Source of the DNA: Candidatus Villigracilis propinquus
GTDB taxonomy: Bacteria; Chloroflexota; Anaerolineae; Anaerolineales; Villigracilaceae
Reading direction: 5' to 3'
DNA: 64,000 bases
Assembly (NCBI GenBank): GCA_016714565.1
Contig: JADKDM010000010.1
Location: forward strand, 62,001 to 126,000
In this document: positions 41,192 through 50,392 of the stretch, in pieces
Position numbering within the stretch: the first letter of the stretch is position 1
How the letters are laid out: each line of letters starts with the position of its first letter
Notes under the pieces: generated by a model
The model's database searches: none
What the model was told of the DNA's origin: nothing
What the model saw: the letters and a program-made list of their open reading frames with translations, nothing else
Made by a program: the position numbers and the translations under genes

Positions 41192-42802
41192 TTAGCCTCT
41201 CTTACGGCGGGTAAACCATGAGTAGACACCGGCAAAGACAACCATGCCCGGTATCACAAAGACAACCATGATGATGAGGAAGAGGAATCTCCCCTGAGTG
41301 GGTGGGAGGAATGCCCGTGTGGTTGTCTCACGTGCTGGGATGCTGAGAAGGTCTTCCTGTTCGGCTGCCCAATCGACAGAGTTGATGAATAGATTGCCGT
41401 TCCCGTACGCATCGAAAATTTGATCGGTGGCAAATAATGAGTTTCCTACGACAACCACGCGTCCGCTTGTTGTGTTGTTTTCACCAGCGGCGGCCATGGT
41501 CAATGGGCCGGGCAGGTCGGTTGTTTCATCGAATTCCGGATTTTGATCTGCGACCAGTTCCGAGGTTTCGCCCCAGGAATTTTCCGAGGTATTGAGCAAA
41601 GGTGTGGCGACGACATTCTCAGAGACAGTTGTAATGCTGATGCTGCGGGCCTGAGGCAGGATGACGATGTATTGTTGATTCAGGTTCTGTGTGATCGGAT
41701 GGGTGTTGTATTGCAGGGAAGCCGCATCCAATGCGTTTTGGGTGACGCCAGAATAATCGATGATCAGGTCTTCGTTTAGGGAAATGCCCCATTCGGTGAC
41801 GAGATACTCGGCCAGCGGGTCGGGAGCTTCGCCAAATTCAGTAAAGAAGCGCGGGTCTTCCATGACGATCAACGAACCGCCGCCATCCACATAGGTTTTG
41901 AGCAGATTCACTTCGCGTGTTCCGAGCGGTTTTGTCGGTCCGGCGATGATGATGGCAAGCGCATCCTCAGGGATGGTTTTATCGGTCAACAGGTTGAGAG
42001 TGCCAACAGTGTAATTCTTGGTTTCCATAGTGCTTTTTGCAATGGAGTAGCTTAATTCGCCGCCGGTTTCGATGCTCGGCTCGCCGTGGCCTTGCAGGAA
42101 ATACACAGCGCGCGGCTCGGGGCTGATGAGACGGATCATGGTGCGCGCGAGTTCTTCTTCACTGACAAAGGAAGCGATTTCCTTTGTTTCGCCCATTTGC
42201 AATAGAATTTTTCCATCCCCGGTAATACCCGCTTCGCGAGCTGCCGCGGGGTTTGTATCGGGGTCTACAAAGGAATAATCAAATTTGCCATTGCTGTTTG
42301 TTTTGAATTTAAGCAGAATTTCATCGGCGCTGGAAGAATCAAGGCTGGCGGTGTAAAAGGCTGTGGCGGTTACTTTTTCCGGCAGGGTGGCAAGGATCTG
42401 GAGTGTTTCATCTGCCAGAGTATTGGATTTGTCTTCCGTCAGGTCCCATGATTTTGGGTTGTTGAAGACAATGTAGTTCACCACAAAGATGATGCCCAGA
42501 ACAGCAAGGGCGAGGATCAATGAATTGGAACCGTAGCGTGCCTGACGTCCGGTAAAGAAGCGGCGGATACTGTCGGGTGACATGATCGCATAGGCTGCGA
42601 TCCCAAGGACGAGAACGCCAAGGCTGATCTGAAGAGCAAGGTTGAGACCATCTGTGTTCTCAAGTGTGAACATCTTCATCGAGACGAAGACTTTTGCCAT
42701 ACCCACGAGACCTGTGGAAACGCAGGCGAGCAGAGCAACAAGCAGCCCGATGAAGGCGTACTTTGCGTAGGGGTTTTTCTTTTTACCGGCCATTATCGCC
42801 AT
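41192..42802 (-). CDS. GldG family protein
   Basis: A 536-residue protein with two N-terminal helices and one before the C-terminus. The large middle is the ABC_transp_aux domain, an IFT52/GldG-like fold (FLQGHGEPSIETGGELS, IIAGPTKPLGTREV, GGSLIVMEDPRF). In Bacteroidetes GldG works with GldF and GldA, but in most phyla this trio has no proven substrate. It overlaps the permease by 10 bases. Confidence 0.88.
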   Translation of the reverse strand: MAIMAGKKKNPYAKYAFIGLLVALLACVSTGLVGMAKVFVSMKMFTLENTDGLNLALQISLGVLVLGIAAYAIMSPDSIRRFFTGRQARYGSNSLILALAVLGIIFVVNYIVFNNPKSWDLTEDKSNTLADETLQILATLPEKVTATAFYTASLDSSSADEILLKFKTNSNGKFDYSFVDPDTNPAAAREAGITGDGKILLQMGETKEIASFVSEEELARTMIRLISPEPRAVYFLQGHGEPSIETGGELSYSIAKSTMETKNYTVGTLNLLTDKTIPEDALAIIIAGPTKPLGTREVNLLKTYVDGGGSLIVMEDPRFFTEFGEAPDPLAEYLVTEWGISLNEDLIIDYSGVTQNALDAASLQYNTHPITQNLNQQYIVILPQARSISITTVSENVVATPLLNTSENSWGETSELVADQNPEFDETTDLPGPLTMAAAGENNTTSGRVVVVGNSLFATDQIFDAYGNGNLFINSVDWAAEQEDLLSIPARETTTRAFLPPTQGRFLFLIIMVVFVIPGMVVFAGVYSWFTRRKRG

Positions 42803-43536
42803 CTCCGAATTTCAATTGCAGTAGTGCCAACGAACAAGCCCAAAACGGTCAGGCTTAGGTAGTAAGCAATATCTCCCAGATTGATCGTGCCAAGGTTCAT
42901 GGATTGTGAAAAGTGGTTGGACAAACTGAGGTAGTTCAATATCTCACCGCTTTCCTGCAGGTAGCCGGCGGGCAGGCTGATCATGAACCAGAGGAAGAAG
43001 AACAATCCTAATGTACTGAAGAAAGCCGCAAACTGGTTTGTGAAAACCGCCGAGATGCCTACACCGACCGCAAGGAGAGCAGAGACAACAAGGATCAATC
43101 CGATATAGGAAGAGAGGATCACCATCCAGTCAATGCCGGGGGTGACAAAGTTGTTGAGAATGATCGGGTAGATCAGCGTGATCAATGCCAGTGAAAGAAC
43201 AAACAGCATGGCACCCAGCCATTTTCCGGCAACCAGCTCAAAGTCGCGGACGGGAGCCGTGAGCATTAATTCCAGTGTTCCCATGCGGGCTTCATCTGAA
43301 AGGGCGCGCATGGTGAGGGCCGGGCTGAGGAAGATCATCAAAAAGACGAACAGCCAGTTTACAGGAGTGCTTTCCGGCGCGCCGCCGCCCATGAAGGATT
43401 GCTGGGCGCTGACCCACAGGATCAATGCAAAGTAGATGCCTTGCGGCAGCAGAATGGCAAAAGAAACCACGTACGCCAGAGGGCTGTTGAAATAATTATC
43501 GTATTCGCGTTTTGCGATGGTCCAAATAGTTCTCAT
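42793..43536 (-). CDS. ABC-2 type permease (GldF-like)
   Basis: A 247-residue protein with six membrane helices and the ABC-2 signature of alternating helices and the conserved TMRALSDEARMGTLELMLTA loop. It follows the ATPase by 9 bases and overlaps GldG by 10, so the complex is encoded in one operon with DUF4340. Confidence 0.9.
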   Translation of the reverse strand: MRTIWTIAKREYDNYFNSPLAYVVSFAILLPQGIYFALILWVSAQQSFMGGGAPESTPVNWLFVFLMIFLSPALTMRALSDEARMGTLELMLTAPVRDFELVAGKWLGAMLFVLSLALITLIYPIILNNFVTPGIDWMVILSSYIGLILVVSALLAVGVGISAVFTNQFAAFFSTLGLFFFLWFMISLPAGYLQESGEILNYLSLSNHFSQSMNLGTINLGDIAYYLSLTVLGLFVGTTAIEIRRWR

Positions 43537-43545
43537 GAGTTCCTC

Positions 43546-44472
43546 TTATTTCTTCTTTGTGTCGGAGCCAGTGAGTTCGAGGAAGATTTCCTCAAGGCTC
43601 ATGCCGAGCGGGCGTAACTCAAGCAGGTCGTAACCAGACTTGATGACTTCCTTTGCAACTTCAGGGCGAAGATCCTTGCCCGAAGCGAATTCAAATTCAA
43701 CCGCGCCATCTTCCTTGGTTTCCACGCCGCGCACACCTTTGACGCCTTTGATGGTGTCAGCGAGCTCATCTGATTCGCCGCGCACGCGCACAATAACGCG
43801 TTCCGCGCCGATCAAACGGGCTTGCAGGTTTTCCGTGGTATCTTCTGCAACGATCTTGCCCTTGTTGATGATGAGCACGCGGTCGCAGATATTTTGCGCT
43901 TCATGCAAAAGATGGGTGGATAACAGAACCGTTCGCTCCTTGCCGATCTCGCGGATCAATGAGCGTACTTCCACAACCTGCCCGGGGTCGAGACCAATGG
44001 TGGGCTCGTCAAGGATCAATACCTCAGGTCTGTGCAGGAGCGCCTGGGCAAGTCCAACGCGCTGGCGCATGCCTTTTGAAAGATTACCAATGTAGCCATT
44101 GGAGCGTTCCAACAGGCCGACCATATCCAACACTTCATCCACTCGGTCATCCACGTTGGGGATGTGGCGAAGCTCGCCCATAAATTTCAGATAATCGAAG
44201 ACCACCATGTCGGTATACAGCGGCACGGTTTCAGGCAGGTATCCCACTCGTTTGCGAACTTCAAGTGACTCTTCCACCACATCGTATCCCGCCACAATCG
44301 CTTCACCATCTGTGGGCGGCATATAGCCTGTCAGGATGCGCATGGTGGTGGTTTTTCCTGCGCCGTTCGGCCCTAGAAAACCAACGATCTCACCCTGTTG
44401 CGCATCGAAGTTTAGGTTTTGAATGGCGCGGCGTGCGCCGTAGTCCTTTGTAAGACCACTGACTTTGATCAT
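43546..44472 (-). CDS. ABC transporter ATP-binding protein (GldA-like)
   Basis: A 308-residue ATPase. Walker A is GPNGAGKTTT, the signature is LSKGMRQRVGLAQAL, Walker B is LILDEPT and the H-loop is STHLLHEA. The C-terminal 80 residues form the extra beta domain of this subfamily. The start at 44472 follows GGAGAGG; an upstream in-frame ATG at 44520 lacks a ribosome site. It is the first gene of the four-gene unit. Confidence 0.93.
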   Translation of the reverse strand: MIKVSGLTKDYGARRAIQNLNFDAQQGEIVGFLGPNGAGKTTTMRILTGYMPPTDGEAIVAGYDVVEESLEVRKRVGYLPETVPLYTDMVVFDYLKFMGELRHIPNVDDRVDEVLDMVGLLERSNGYIGNLSKGMRQRVGLAQALLHRPEVLILDEPTIGLDPGQVVEVRSLIREIGKERTVLLSTHLLHEAQNICDRVLIINKGKIVAEDTTENLQARLIGAERVIVRVRGESDELADTIKGVKGVRGVETKEDGAVEFEFASGKDLRPEVAKEVIKSGYDLLELRPLGMSLEEIFLELTGSDTKKK

Positions 44473-44602
44473 TGCCTCTCCTTGCGAGTATGATAAATAA
44501 AAAGGGATTTTTACAAACAAAAGACACAGCCCGTGGGCGGTGCCTAAATTTTAGTACCGTTGATTACTATACAATATCTCGAGTCGCAAAGTCAAGCGGG
44601 TA

Positions 44603-44935
44603 TATAACTTCTAATCCAATCCTAATCTGCAATACCAACTGCTATCATTGGCCGATGCTGAACCTTTCCGCATTCTATCCATGCAGGGGCCACATCACGG
44701 TGACTTTGGGGCTGATGAAGGTATGCATTTTTTTGCGGCTCCGAACCTTTGCCTACCACCAATTTCGCTTCGCATGGGACTTTGAACTGGGTGCACCGAC
44801 ATGAGCTGATGCGTACGCACACAACATTGCACATTCTGTACGGCACTGTCTTCCGCGATTATGGGGCAAAGGTCACCCGCTGGGAGGATATGTCCCCGCT
44901 CGTAGTCAAAGCGCAGCTGCGTAGGGGTAAATTAG
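44603..44935 (+). pseudogene. decayed alanyl-tRNA editing protein (AlaX-like)
   Basis: Fragments in shifting frames match AlaX. Frame one gives LNLSAFYPCRGHITVTLG where AlaX has a FYPGGGGQP...G motif. A second frame gives WVHRHELMRTHTTLHILYG and FRDYGAKVT, matching the zinc-binding HTALHxL and GAxVTGG motifs. No start, intact frame or ribosome site remains. It fills most of the 459-bp spacer between the ABC ATPase gene and the PQQ gene; the remainder (44473-44602) shows nothing. Confidence 0.7.
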
Positions 44936-46110
44936 TCGGAAAATCCGTACACGGTACCGTCTCCATTACCGATAAAGAGCCAACCGCCAGAGACGCTTAA
45001 ACCAGTCCGCGCGCCAACAATGCCAGTAATGTTATGCCAGCGCAAATCGCCTGTGGCGGCATCCAGAGAAAATATTTCACCCAGTTGTGTTAGAAAGATC
45101 AATTCATCGCCGACCAGAACCGGCGCGCCGATCAGATAATTAAATGTGCCTTCTGGAATGTTATAGTCCCAAACCGAATCACCGGAATTCGCCTGAATGG
45201 CGTGAACCATTGTATTAGCCGACCCATAATACACAACATCACCATCCCCCATCAGCGTTGGAACCCAATTGCCGGTGTCACGCCGCCACAACAATTCGCC
45301 GGTATGAGCATTCACACCCACAACAAAATCCTGATAGGCAATATACGAAACCACATCATCTGTGGCATATACCTGTTTTGTAAACCCATCCTCAGATTCG
45401 TACGTCCACTTTACAGTTCCATCCGCCGCGTTCAATGCATATATCCGCATGTGGCCGCCTTCATCCACAACTTCGGGGGCGGAAAAACTCCCAGCGAGAT
45501 AAACAGTGTCCCCCCGCTTAAATGGTGTCTGAAGAATGTAATTATCGCTTTCAAACGACCATAAAACACGACCATCCTCAACGGAAATAGCGAACAACGC
45601 AGCCTTTCCATTCGGGTCACCGGGAGTGCCCGGGCCTGCAAAGGTGGTCGGGACGTATGCCACGCCATCTGCAATAAACGGGGGCATTTGGGAATTTATG
45701 CCCAACTCGATTTCCCACAAAACTTTTCCAGTGGCTGGTTTCAGCGCCGCATACCTGCCATCTTCAAGTCCAATCAATAATCGTTCACCATCGCTTGCGT
45801 AGGCGCGATCCCAGATGCGAACGCCCGGGTCATATGTCCAGACAGTCTTTCCAGTTTCCACATCCAAACCGAGCAGTGGTTTTTTGATGGGAACCACCAC
45901 GAGAATATTCCCAATTTTCAAAGGCATGTGATTGATCGGCGCACCGACATTCTGACTCCAAACCTGCCGCAGAGTGGAACCATTTAATGGCTCGTCTGCT
46001 GGCACAGGCATTGGAGCGGACTGGCAGGAAGTTATTGCAGCCAAAAATAACAGGGGCACAAGCAGTACACAATTCTCAACAAAAGTTCTTTTATTGGATG
46101 GCATACGCAT
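44932..46110 (-). CDS. PQQ-like beta-propeller lipoprotein (second of a tandem pair)
   Basis: A 392-residue exported protein with a lipoprotein signal (lipobox ITSC) and about seven PQQ-type blades of the form TGKVLWEIE, DGTVKWTYE, SGDSVWDY. There is no dehydrogenase motif, so it probably acts as a scaffold or sensor, not a PQQ enzyme. The start at 46110 follows GGAGGGG and overlaps the upstream gene's end by 20 bases. It is paralogous to its neighbour. Confidence 0.85.
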   Translation of the reverse strand: MRMPSNKRTFVENCVLLVPLLFLAAITSCQSAPMPVPADEPLNGSTLRQVWSQNVGAPINHMPLKIGNILVVVPIKKPLLGLDVETGKTVWTYDPGVRIWDRAYASDGERLLIGLEDGRYAALKPATGKVLWEIELGINSQMPPFIADGVAYVPTTFAGPGTPGDPNGKAALFAISVEDGRVLWSFESDNYILQTPFKRGDTVYLAGSFSAPEVVDEGGHMRIYALNAADGTVKWTYESEDGFTKQVYATDDVVSYIAYQDFVVGVNAHTGELLWRRDTGNWVPTLMGDGDVVYYGSANTMVHAIQANSGDSVWDYNIPEGTFNYLIGAPVLVGDELIFLTQLGEIFSLDAATGDLRWHNITGIVGARTGLSVSGGWLFIGNGDGTVYGFSD

Positions 46111-47284
46111 ACAAATTCCCCTCCGGGTCGCCCAGAATATATAAAGATCCGTAGACTGCGCCACCCACCCGGGAGGAATGTCCTGTATTCAGATAGGCTA
46201 ATCGCTCCCCATTGTTTTTATCCAGCGCGTAGATCTCGCCTGTGACGGAATTCAACCAAAGGACATTCTCACGAAGGATCGGGCGTCCGATCTGATTCAG
46301 CGAGGAAATGTTAATTTTGTGCGACCATGCCTCCTGTCCGTTTGAGGCGTTTAAGGCGTGAAAAATCTCATCGCCGGAACCAAAAAATATTTGTCCATCC
46401 TGCATTACGGGAAATTGCATCCAATACCCGGGGTTAGACTGCCAGAGCAATTGACCGTCGGCCAGGCTGAGTGCGTACACAGTTTCGGTTGCTGCTGAAA
46501 AGGTGACGACATCCCCGTTCGTTTCAACCCAGCGCAGGAGACCATCGCCTGATTCGTATTTCCAGATCACCGAGCCATCTTCCACATTAAATGCGTAAAC
46601 CCTGGTGGCGACTTCGCCTGCCGGTTTGTTGGATTCTTGATACGCCCCGCCTGTGATAAGGACTTCCCCATTCAGGACCGGACGGCGCAGGATGTAATTA
46701 TCGGTAACGGTTTCCCAGATAACTTCGCCATTTTCGGCATTCAAGGCGATCAGGGATGCCTGGGCGTTAAAATCGTTTTCCAGCCCGGTACCTGCATGGG
46801 TGGTGGGGGCAAATACACGGTCGGGCGTGAGCGCAAGACGTGATTGAACTTCCAATTCGAGAGTAGCAGTCCAAAGCGGTACGCCTGTTTTTGCGTCCAG
46901 GCAAAACACTTGACGACCTTCCATACCTGCGCACACTTTGCTTTCATCGGCATTGACGGAGGCATCCCAAATTTTCGTCTCTCCCGAATACGTCCATGCG
47001 GCGCTACCGTTCTCCGCATAGATTGCATGGATCACGCCGTCGGCTGTTGGGGCAATCACCAGATCACCGCTAATCAGAGGCGCGGTATTTACCGAACCCG
47101 AAAGGCGGGCGGTCCACACGGGGCTGGTTTCTTCAACTTGCGCTTGTGAAGTTGCGGCGCTCTGCGGCTGAGCATGAACCGTCTGTACGACAGGTACGGA
47201 AACCGATTCGGGGGACGAAGTGCAGCCCGTTAAAACTACGAGAAGAATTCCCAATCTGAGAAGATTCTTTTTTCTCATGGTCAT
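46091..47284 (-). CDS. PQQ-like beta-propeller lipoprotein (first of a tandem pair)
   Basis: A 397-residue lipoprotein (lipobox LTGC, Cys21) with blades of the form NGSAAWTYS, TGVPLWTAT, DGSVIWKYE. It resembles the following gene across its length, so the pair arose by duplication. It lies four bases after the bcp gene on the same strand. Confidence 0.87.
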   Translation of the reverse strand: MTMRKKNLLRLGILLVVLTGCTSSPESVSVPVVQTVHAQPQSAATSQAQVEETSPVWTARLSGSVNTAPLISGDLVIAPTADGVIHAIYAENGSAAWTYSGETKIWDASVNADESKVCAGMEGRQVFCLDAKTGVPLWTATLELEVQSRLALTPDRVFAPTTHAGTGLENDFNAQASLIALNAENGEVIWETVTDNYILRRPVLNGEVLITGGAYQESNKPAGEVATRVYAFNVEDGSVIWKYESGDGLLRWVETNGDVVTFSAATETVYALSLADGQLLWQSNPGYWMQFPVMQDGQIFFGSGDEIFHALNASNGQEAWSHKINISSLNQIGRPILRENVLWLNSVTGEIYALDKNNGERLAYLNTGHSSRVGGAVYGSLYILGDPEGNLYAYAIQ

Positions 47285-47288
47285 TCAA

Positions 47289-47750
47289 TTACCCCTGCAA
47301 CTCATTTAACAGTTCAACGCTGTGCTCCGCAGGGCGGACATTCTCAAACACCCGTTTGATATTCCCCTCTGTGTCGATCAGGAATGTGGTGCGGAGAACG
47401 CCCTCATATTCCTTCCCCATGAATTTCTTGGGTCCCCACACCTGGTAAAGGTCGCAGACCTTGTGTTCATCATCCGCAAGCAGTGGAAATTGCAGTTGAA
47501 ATTTCTTTTTGAACTTTACATGGGAGGCAACCGAATCGGGGCTGACACCCAGAATAACCACTCCAGCCTGTTCGTAGGCGGAATAATCATCTCGGAAATT
47601 GCAGGCTTCTTTTGTGCAGCCGGGGGTGTCATCCTTCGGGTAAAAGTAAAGCACCACGTTCTTTCCCCGATAATCGGAAAGTTTACGGGGGGTATTTGTA
47701 TCGTCTAGCATTTCAAAATCGGGGGCGGGAATTCCAGCAGAGATGGGCAT
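47289..47750 (-). CDS. bcp: thioredoxin-dependent peroxiredoxin (BCP type)
   Basis: A 153-residue peroxiredoxin reducing H2O2 and organic peroxides. Peroxidatic C45 is in DTPGCTKEAC and C50 is the resolving cysteine. The KDDTPGC motif and a GVRPAEH-like C-terminus (NVRPAEH) identify the BCP/PrxQ group. It starts a three-gene unit with the propeller lipoproteins. Confidence 0.94.
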   Translation of the reverse strand: MPISAGIPAPDFEMLDDTNTPRKLSDYRGKNVVLYFYPKDDTPGCTKEACNFRDDYSAYEQAGVVILGVSPDSVASHVKFKKKFQLQFPLLADDEHKVCDLYQVWGPKKFMGKEYEGVLRTTFLIDTEGNIKRVFENVRPAEHSVELLNELQG

Positions 47751-47858
47751 GACAAAGTTTCTCCTTTTTATAAGAAGTCGCTATTATAACTGCGGAGATG
47801 TGTTTCTATTTCATAATGCGCTCCTCTCCGCCGTGATTCTTGAAACAATTCTCAAAAT

Positions 47859-47889
47859 TTTACAAATTCGGCATACCTTACGGTATAAT
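47859..47889 (+). promoter_or_regulatory. tRNA-Leu promoter
   Basis: A perfect TATAAT (47884-47889) preceded at 18-19 bp by TTTACA/TTACAA; the tRNA begins 35 bases later. Confidence 0.55.
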
Positions 47890-47923
47890 TCCGCCGCTCA
47901 TTGCAGACCGAATTCGTAAAACT

Positions 47924-48005
47924 GGGGATGTGCTGGAATTGGCAGACAGGCATGACTTAGGATCATGTGCCGCAAGGCGTGTGGGTTCAACTCCCACCAT
48001 CCTCA
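47924..48005 (+). tRNA. tRNA-Leu (anticodon UAG)
   Basis: An 82-nt class II tRNA. The acceptor stem GGGGATG / CATCCTC, anticodon stem CATGA / TCATG with loop CTTAGGA, a long variable arm (TGCCGCAAGGCG region) and T-stem GTGGG-TTCAACT-CCCAC are all present. Anticodon TAG is at 47958-47960; it reads CUA and related CUN codons. CCA is not encoded. An ORF that runs across it is not real. Confidence 0.95.
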
Positions 48006-48014
48006 CTACAACTC

Positions 48015-48093
48015 CGTCACTGCGAGCTCTCTTCGCGAAGCAATCCCTGCAATTGAGATTGCTTTGTCGGAAAATCACCTCCTCGCAACGACG
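48015..48093. repeat. GTCATTGCGAG palindromic repeat, copy 3 (diverged)
   Basis: CGTCACTGCGAG and CTCGCAACGACG ends flank an inner GCGAAGCAATC / GATTGCTTTGTC pair. It lies between the tRNA and tig, ending 16 bases before the tig start. Confidence 0.85.
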
Positions 48094-48109
48094 TAAAAAG
48101 GAATTAACT

Positions 48110-49501
48110 TTGAACATCGAAAAACAATACCAGGAAGACCACTCCGTCAAATTGATCGTAGAGGTGGATCAGGACAAAATGGCCACCTACAAGCGCCGTG
48201 CCGCGACCAAGATCGCTTCACGAGGCAATATCGCTGGCTTCCGCCCCGGCAAAGCCCCCTACGATATTGTTGTCCGCACGTATGGCGAGGGCGCAATCAC
48301 CGAGCAGGCCGTTGACCTGTTCATTGATCAGGAATATTCCAACGTGCTCAAGGAAGCAGACGTGAACCCCGGCGCAGCTGGCTCCCTCGAATCGATAGAC
48401 AGCCTTGAGCCGCCGAAGTTTACCTTCCGCGTGCCGCTGGCTCCTGAAGTGAACCTTGGCGACTATCACTCCGTGCGCATGCCGTATGAATGGCAGGCCC
48501 CTGACCAAGCCGCCGTGGATGCCGCCCTCGAAGATATGCGCCAGATGTATGCCACCACTGAAAACGTGGAACGTGCCATTGAGCTTGGCGATTATGTTCT
48601 GGTGGATGTGAAATCTGAGACCACAGAATTGAACCGCACCGGTTTTGCCACTTTCGTGCGCAAGGAAGACCGCGACACCGAATGGCCCTACAATGGGTTT
48701 GCAAGAGAACTTGTTGGGCTTAAGCCTGGCGAGAGCAAAACCATCAAACATGATTTCCCCGCGGATTGGGAAGTGGAAGAACTCAAAGACAAAAGCGCTG
48801 AGATCGAAGTCACCGTCAAGACCGTGCGCGGCGTGACATTGCCTGACATCAACGAAGAACTCGCCAAGATGACCGGCGCGGGTGAAACTGTGGAAGATCT
48901 TTTGGCCGCCGTGAAGAAGGATGTGGAAACACGTTCACAGGCTGAGTATGACGACAAATACTTCGTTGACTTGATCGAGAAGATCAAGGAAGGCGCAACC
49001 ATCAAATATCACGAACACACTCTTGAGCACGAGGGCGAGCATGTGCTTTCCGACCTCGCCAACCGCCTCAGCCAGCAGGGCATGGATTTGGATACCTACT
49101 TCAAGGTCCGCAGCACTACTCGCGAGCAGTTCGTTGAAGAAGAAGTGAAACCCGTTGCAAAGAAACGCCTTGAGCGCGGCCTGTTGCTCGATGAAGTTGT
49201 ACGCGTGGAAAAAATCCAACTGGATAATGAAGCTCTGGATGCAGAATATAACAACACGCTCAACGGACTCGCCCAGCAAGGCATGGACTTCAGCAAGATC
49301 CGCGGCGGTAAGAAGGGCCAGAAGCAGTTGAGCGAAGCCATCGCCATGGAATCTGCCAGCCGCGTGATGACCCGTAAGGCGTTGGATATGATCAAGTCGA
49401 TTGCGATGGGCGAATACAAGCCTGTTGAAGAAGCAAAAGCCGAAGAGACCAGCGAAGAAGCCGCGCCCGCCGAAGGTAACGAGGAAAAAGCGTCAGAGTA
49501 A
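48110..49501 (+). CDS. tig: trigger factor
   Basis: A 463-residue ribosome-bound chaperone and prolyl isomerase. The N-terminal ribosome-docking domain has GFRPGKAP (about residue 44), the middle is FKBP-like, and the C-terminal arms are helical with an acidic Glu/Ala tail. The start is TTG at 48110 with AAGGA seven bases upstream; no ATG fits. A longer frame passes through the tRNA and is rejected. clpP follows, the usual pairing. Confidence 0.93.
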   Translation: MNIEKQYQEDHSVKLIVEVDQDKMATYKRRAATKIASRGNIAGFRPGKAPYDIVVRTYGEGAITEQAVDLFIDQEYSNVLKEADVNPGAAGSLESIDSLEPPKFTFRVPLAPEVNLGDYHSVRMPYEWQAPDQAAVDAALEDMRQMYATTENVERAIELGDYVLVDVKSETTELNRTGFATFVRKEDRDTEWPYNGFARELVGLKPGESKTIKHDFPADWEVEELKDKSAEIEVTVKTVRGVTLPDINEELAKMTGAGETVEDLLAAVKKDVETRSQAEYDDKYFVDLIEKIKEGATIKYHEHTLEHEGEHVLSDLANRLSQQGMDLDTYFKVRSTTREQFVEEEVKPVAKKRLERGLLLDEVVRVEKIQLDNEALDAEYNNTLNGLAQQGMDFSKIRGGKKGQKQLSEAIAMESASRVMTRKALDMIKSIAMGEYKPVEEAKAEETSEEAAPAEGNEEKASE

Positions 49502-49710
49502 GAAATATTTTTTTGATGGCTGGCAGGTAACAGATTAAGTATGACGCGTGCGTCGCACCGGAAAGATGAGAGCATCCGCTTAATGGAAAGAATCCAAAGA
49601 GTTGAATCATCTCATTAATTGGGTGCGGCGCACTTTTATAGTACCAATCAAATTTTAATAAAAATCCAACACACATTGTGTATGATTGCCGCAACTTAAA
49701 GGAGACAAAC

Positions 49711-50322
49711 ATGATCCCTGATTTCAAGAATATAGTTCCAATGGTCGTTGAAAATACCGGCCGCGGCGAGCGCGCTTATGACATTTACTCGATGCTGCTT
49801 CGTAATAACATTATTTTCCTCGGTACTCCGATCGATGACCAGGTCGCGAATGCGATCGTTGCACAATTATTGTTCCTCAACCACGAAGATCCTGAAAAGG
49901 AAATTCGTATGTATATCAATTCCCCCGGCGGAGTGATCTATGCGGGACTTGCGATCTACGACACGATGCAGATCATCTCGAACCCGATCAGCACTGTGGC
50001 CGTGGGCGTGACCGCCTCTTTCGGGACTGTGTTGTTGACTGCCGGTACGAAGGGCAGACGCTACGCCTTGCCACATGCCACCGTCCACATGCACCAGCCT
50101 CTCGGCGGCGCACAGGGTCAGGCTACAGACATCGAAATTCAGGCCAAGCAGATCCTGCGCTTGAAGGCTTTGTTAAATGGCGTAATGGCAAAACACACAG
50201 GCCAGCCGCTTGAAGTGATCGAGCGCGACCTTGACCGCGATTACTACCTTGATGCTCAACAGGCTGTGGATTACGGCCTGGTGGATCAGATCATTGATAT
50301 GCCCGAGAAGGTTGCGAAGTAA
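49711..50322 (+). CDS. clpP: ATP-dependent Clp protease proteolytic subunit
   Basis: A 203-residue serine protease. The catalytic triad is S103 (TASFGT), H128 (HMHQP) and D177. The oxyanion region SPGGVIYAG is normal, but the active-site motif TASFG departs from the common AASMG. It starts after AAAGGAGAC. It lies 200 bp after tig; no clpX follows in the window. Confidence 0.95.
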   Translation: MIPDFKNIVPMVVENTGRGERAYDIYSMLLRNNIIFLGTPIDDQVANAIVAQLLFLNHEDPEKEIRMYINSPGGVIYAGLAIYDTMQIISNPISTVAVGVTASFGTVLLTAGTKGRRYALPHATVHMHQPLGGAQGQATDIEIQAKQILRLKALLNGVMAKHTGQPLEVIERDLDRDYYLDAQQAVDYGLVDQIIDMPEKVAK

Positions 50323-50325
50323 ACG

Positions 50326-50353
50326 GTGATCAGTAAGCAGTGAACAGCGAAGG
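50326..50353. repeat. 7-nt periodic array after clpP
   Basis: Four heptamers beginning GTGATCA, GTAAGCA, GTGAACA and then GCGAAGG start four bases after the clpP stop and lead into its terminator. Confidence 0.6.
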
Positions 50354-50386
50354 CCTCAGAGAGAAATCTTCGAGGCCTTCTTTATT
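50349..50386 (+). terminator. clpP terminator
   Basis: GAAGGCCTC / GAGGCCTTC stem with a 14-base loop and a T-rich tail. Confidence 0.8.
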
Positions 50387-50392
50387 ATGTAC

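Noticed and set aside
44749..45000. 83-codon plus-strand frame near the AlaX relic taken as an intact gene
   Set aside because: It covers only part of the AlaX motifs, has no ribosome site and runs into the opposite PQQ gene.
47840..48109. Long frame reading through the tRNA into tig
   Set aside because: It crosses tRNA-Leu and a palindromic repeat; TTG 48110 with a ribosome site is the true tig start.
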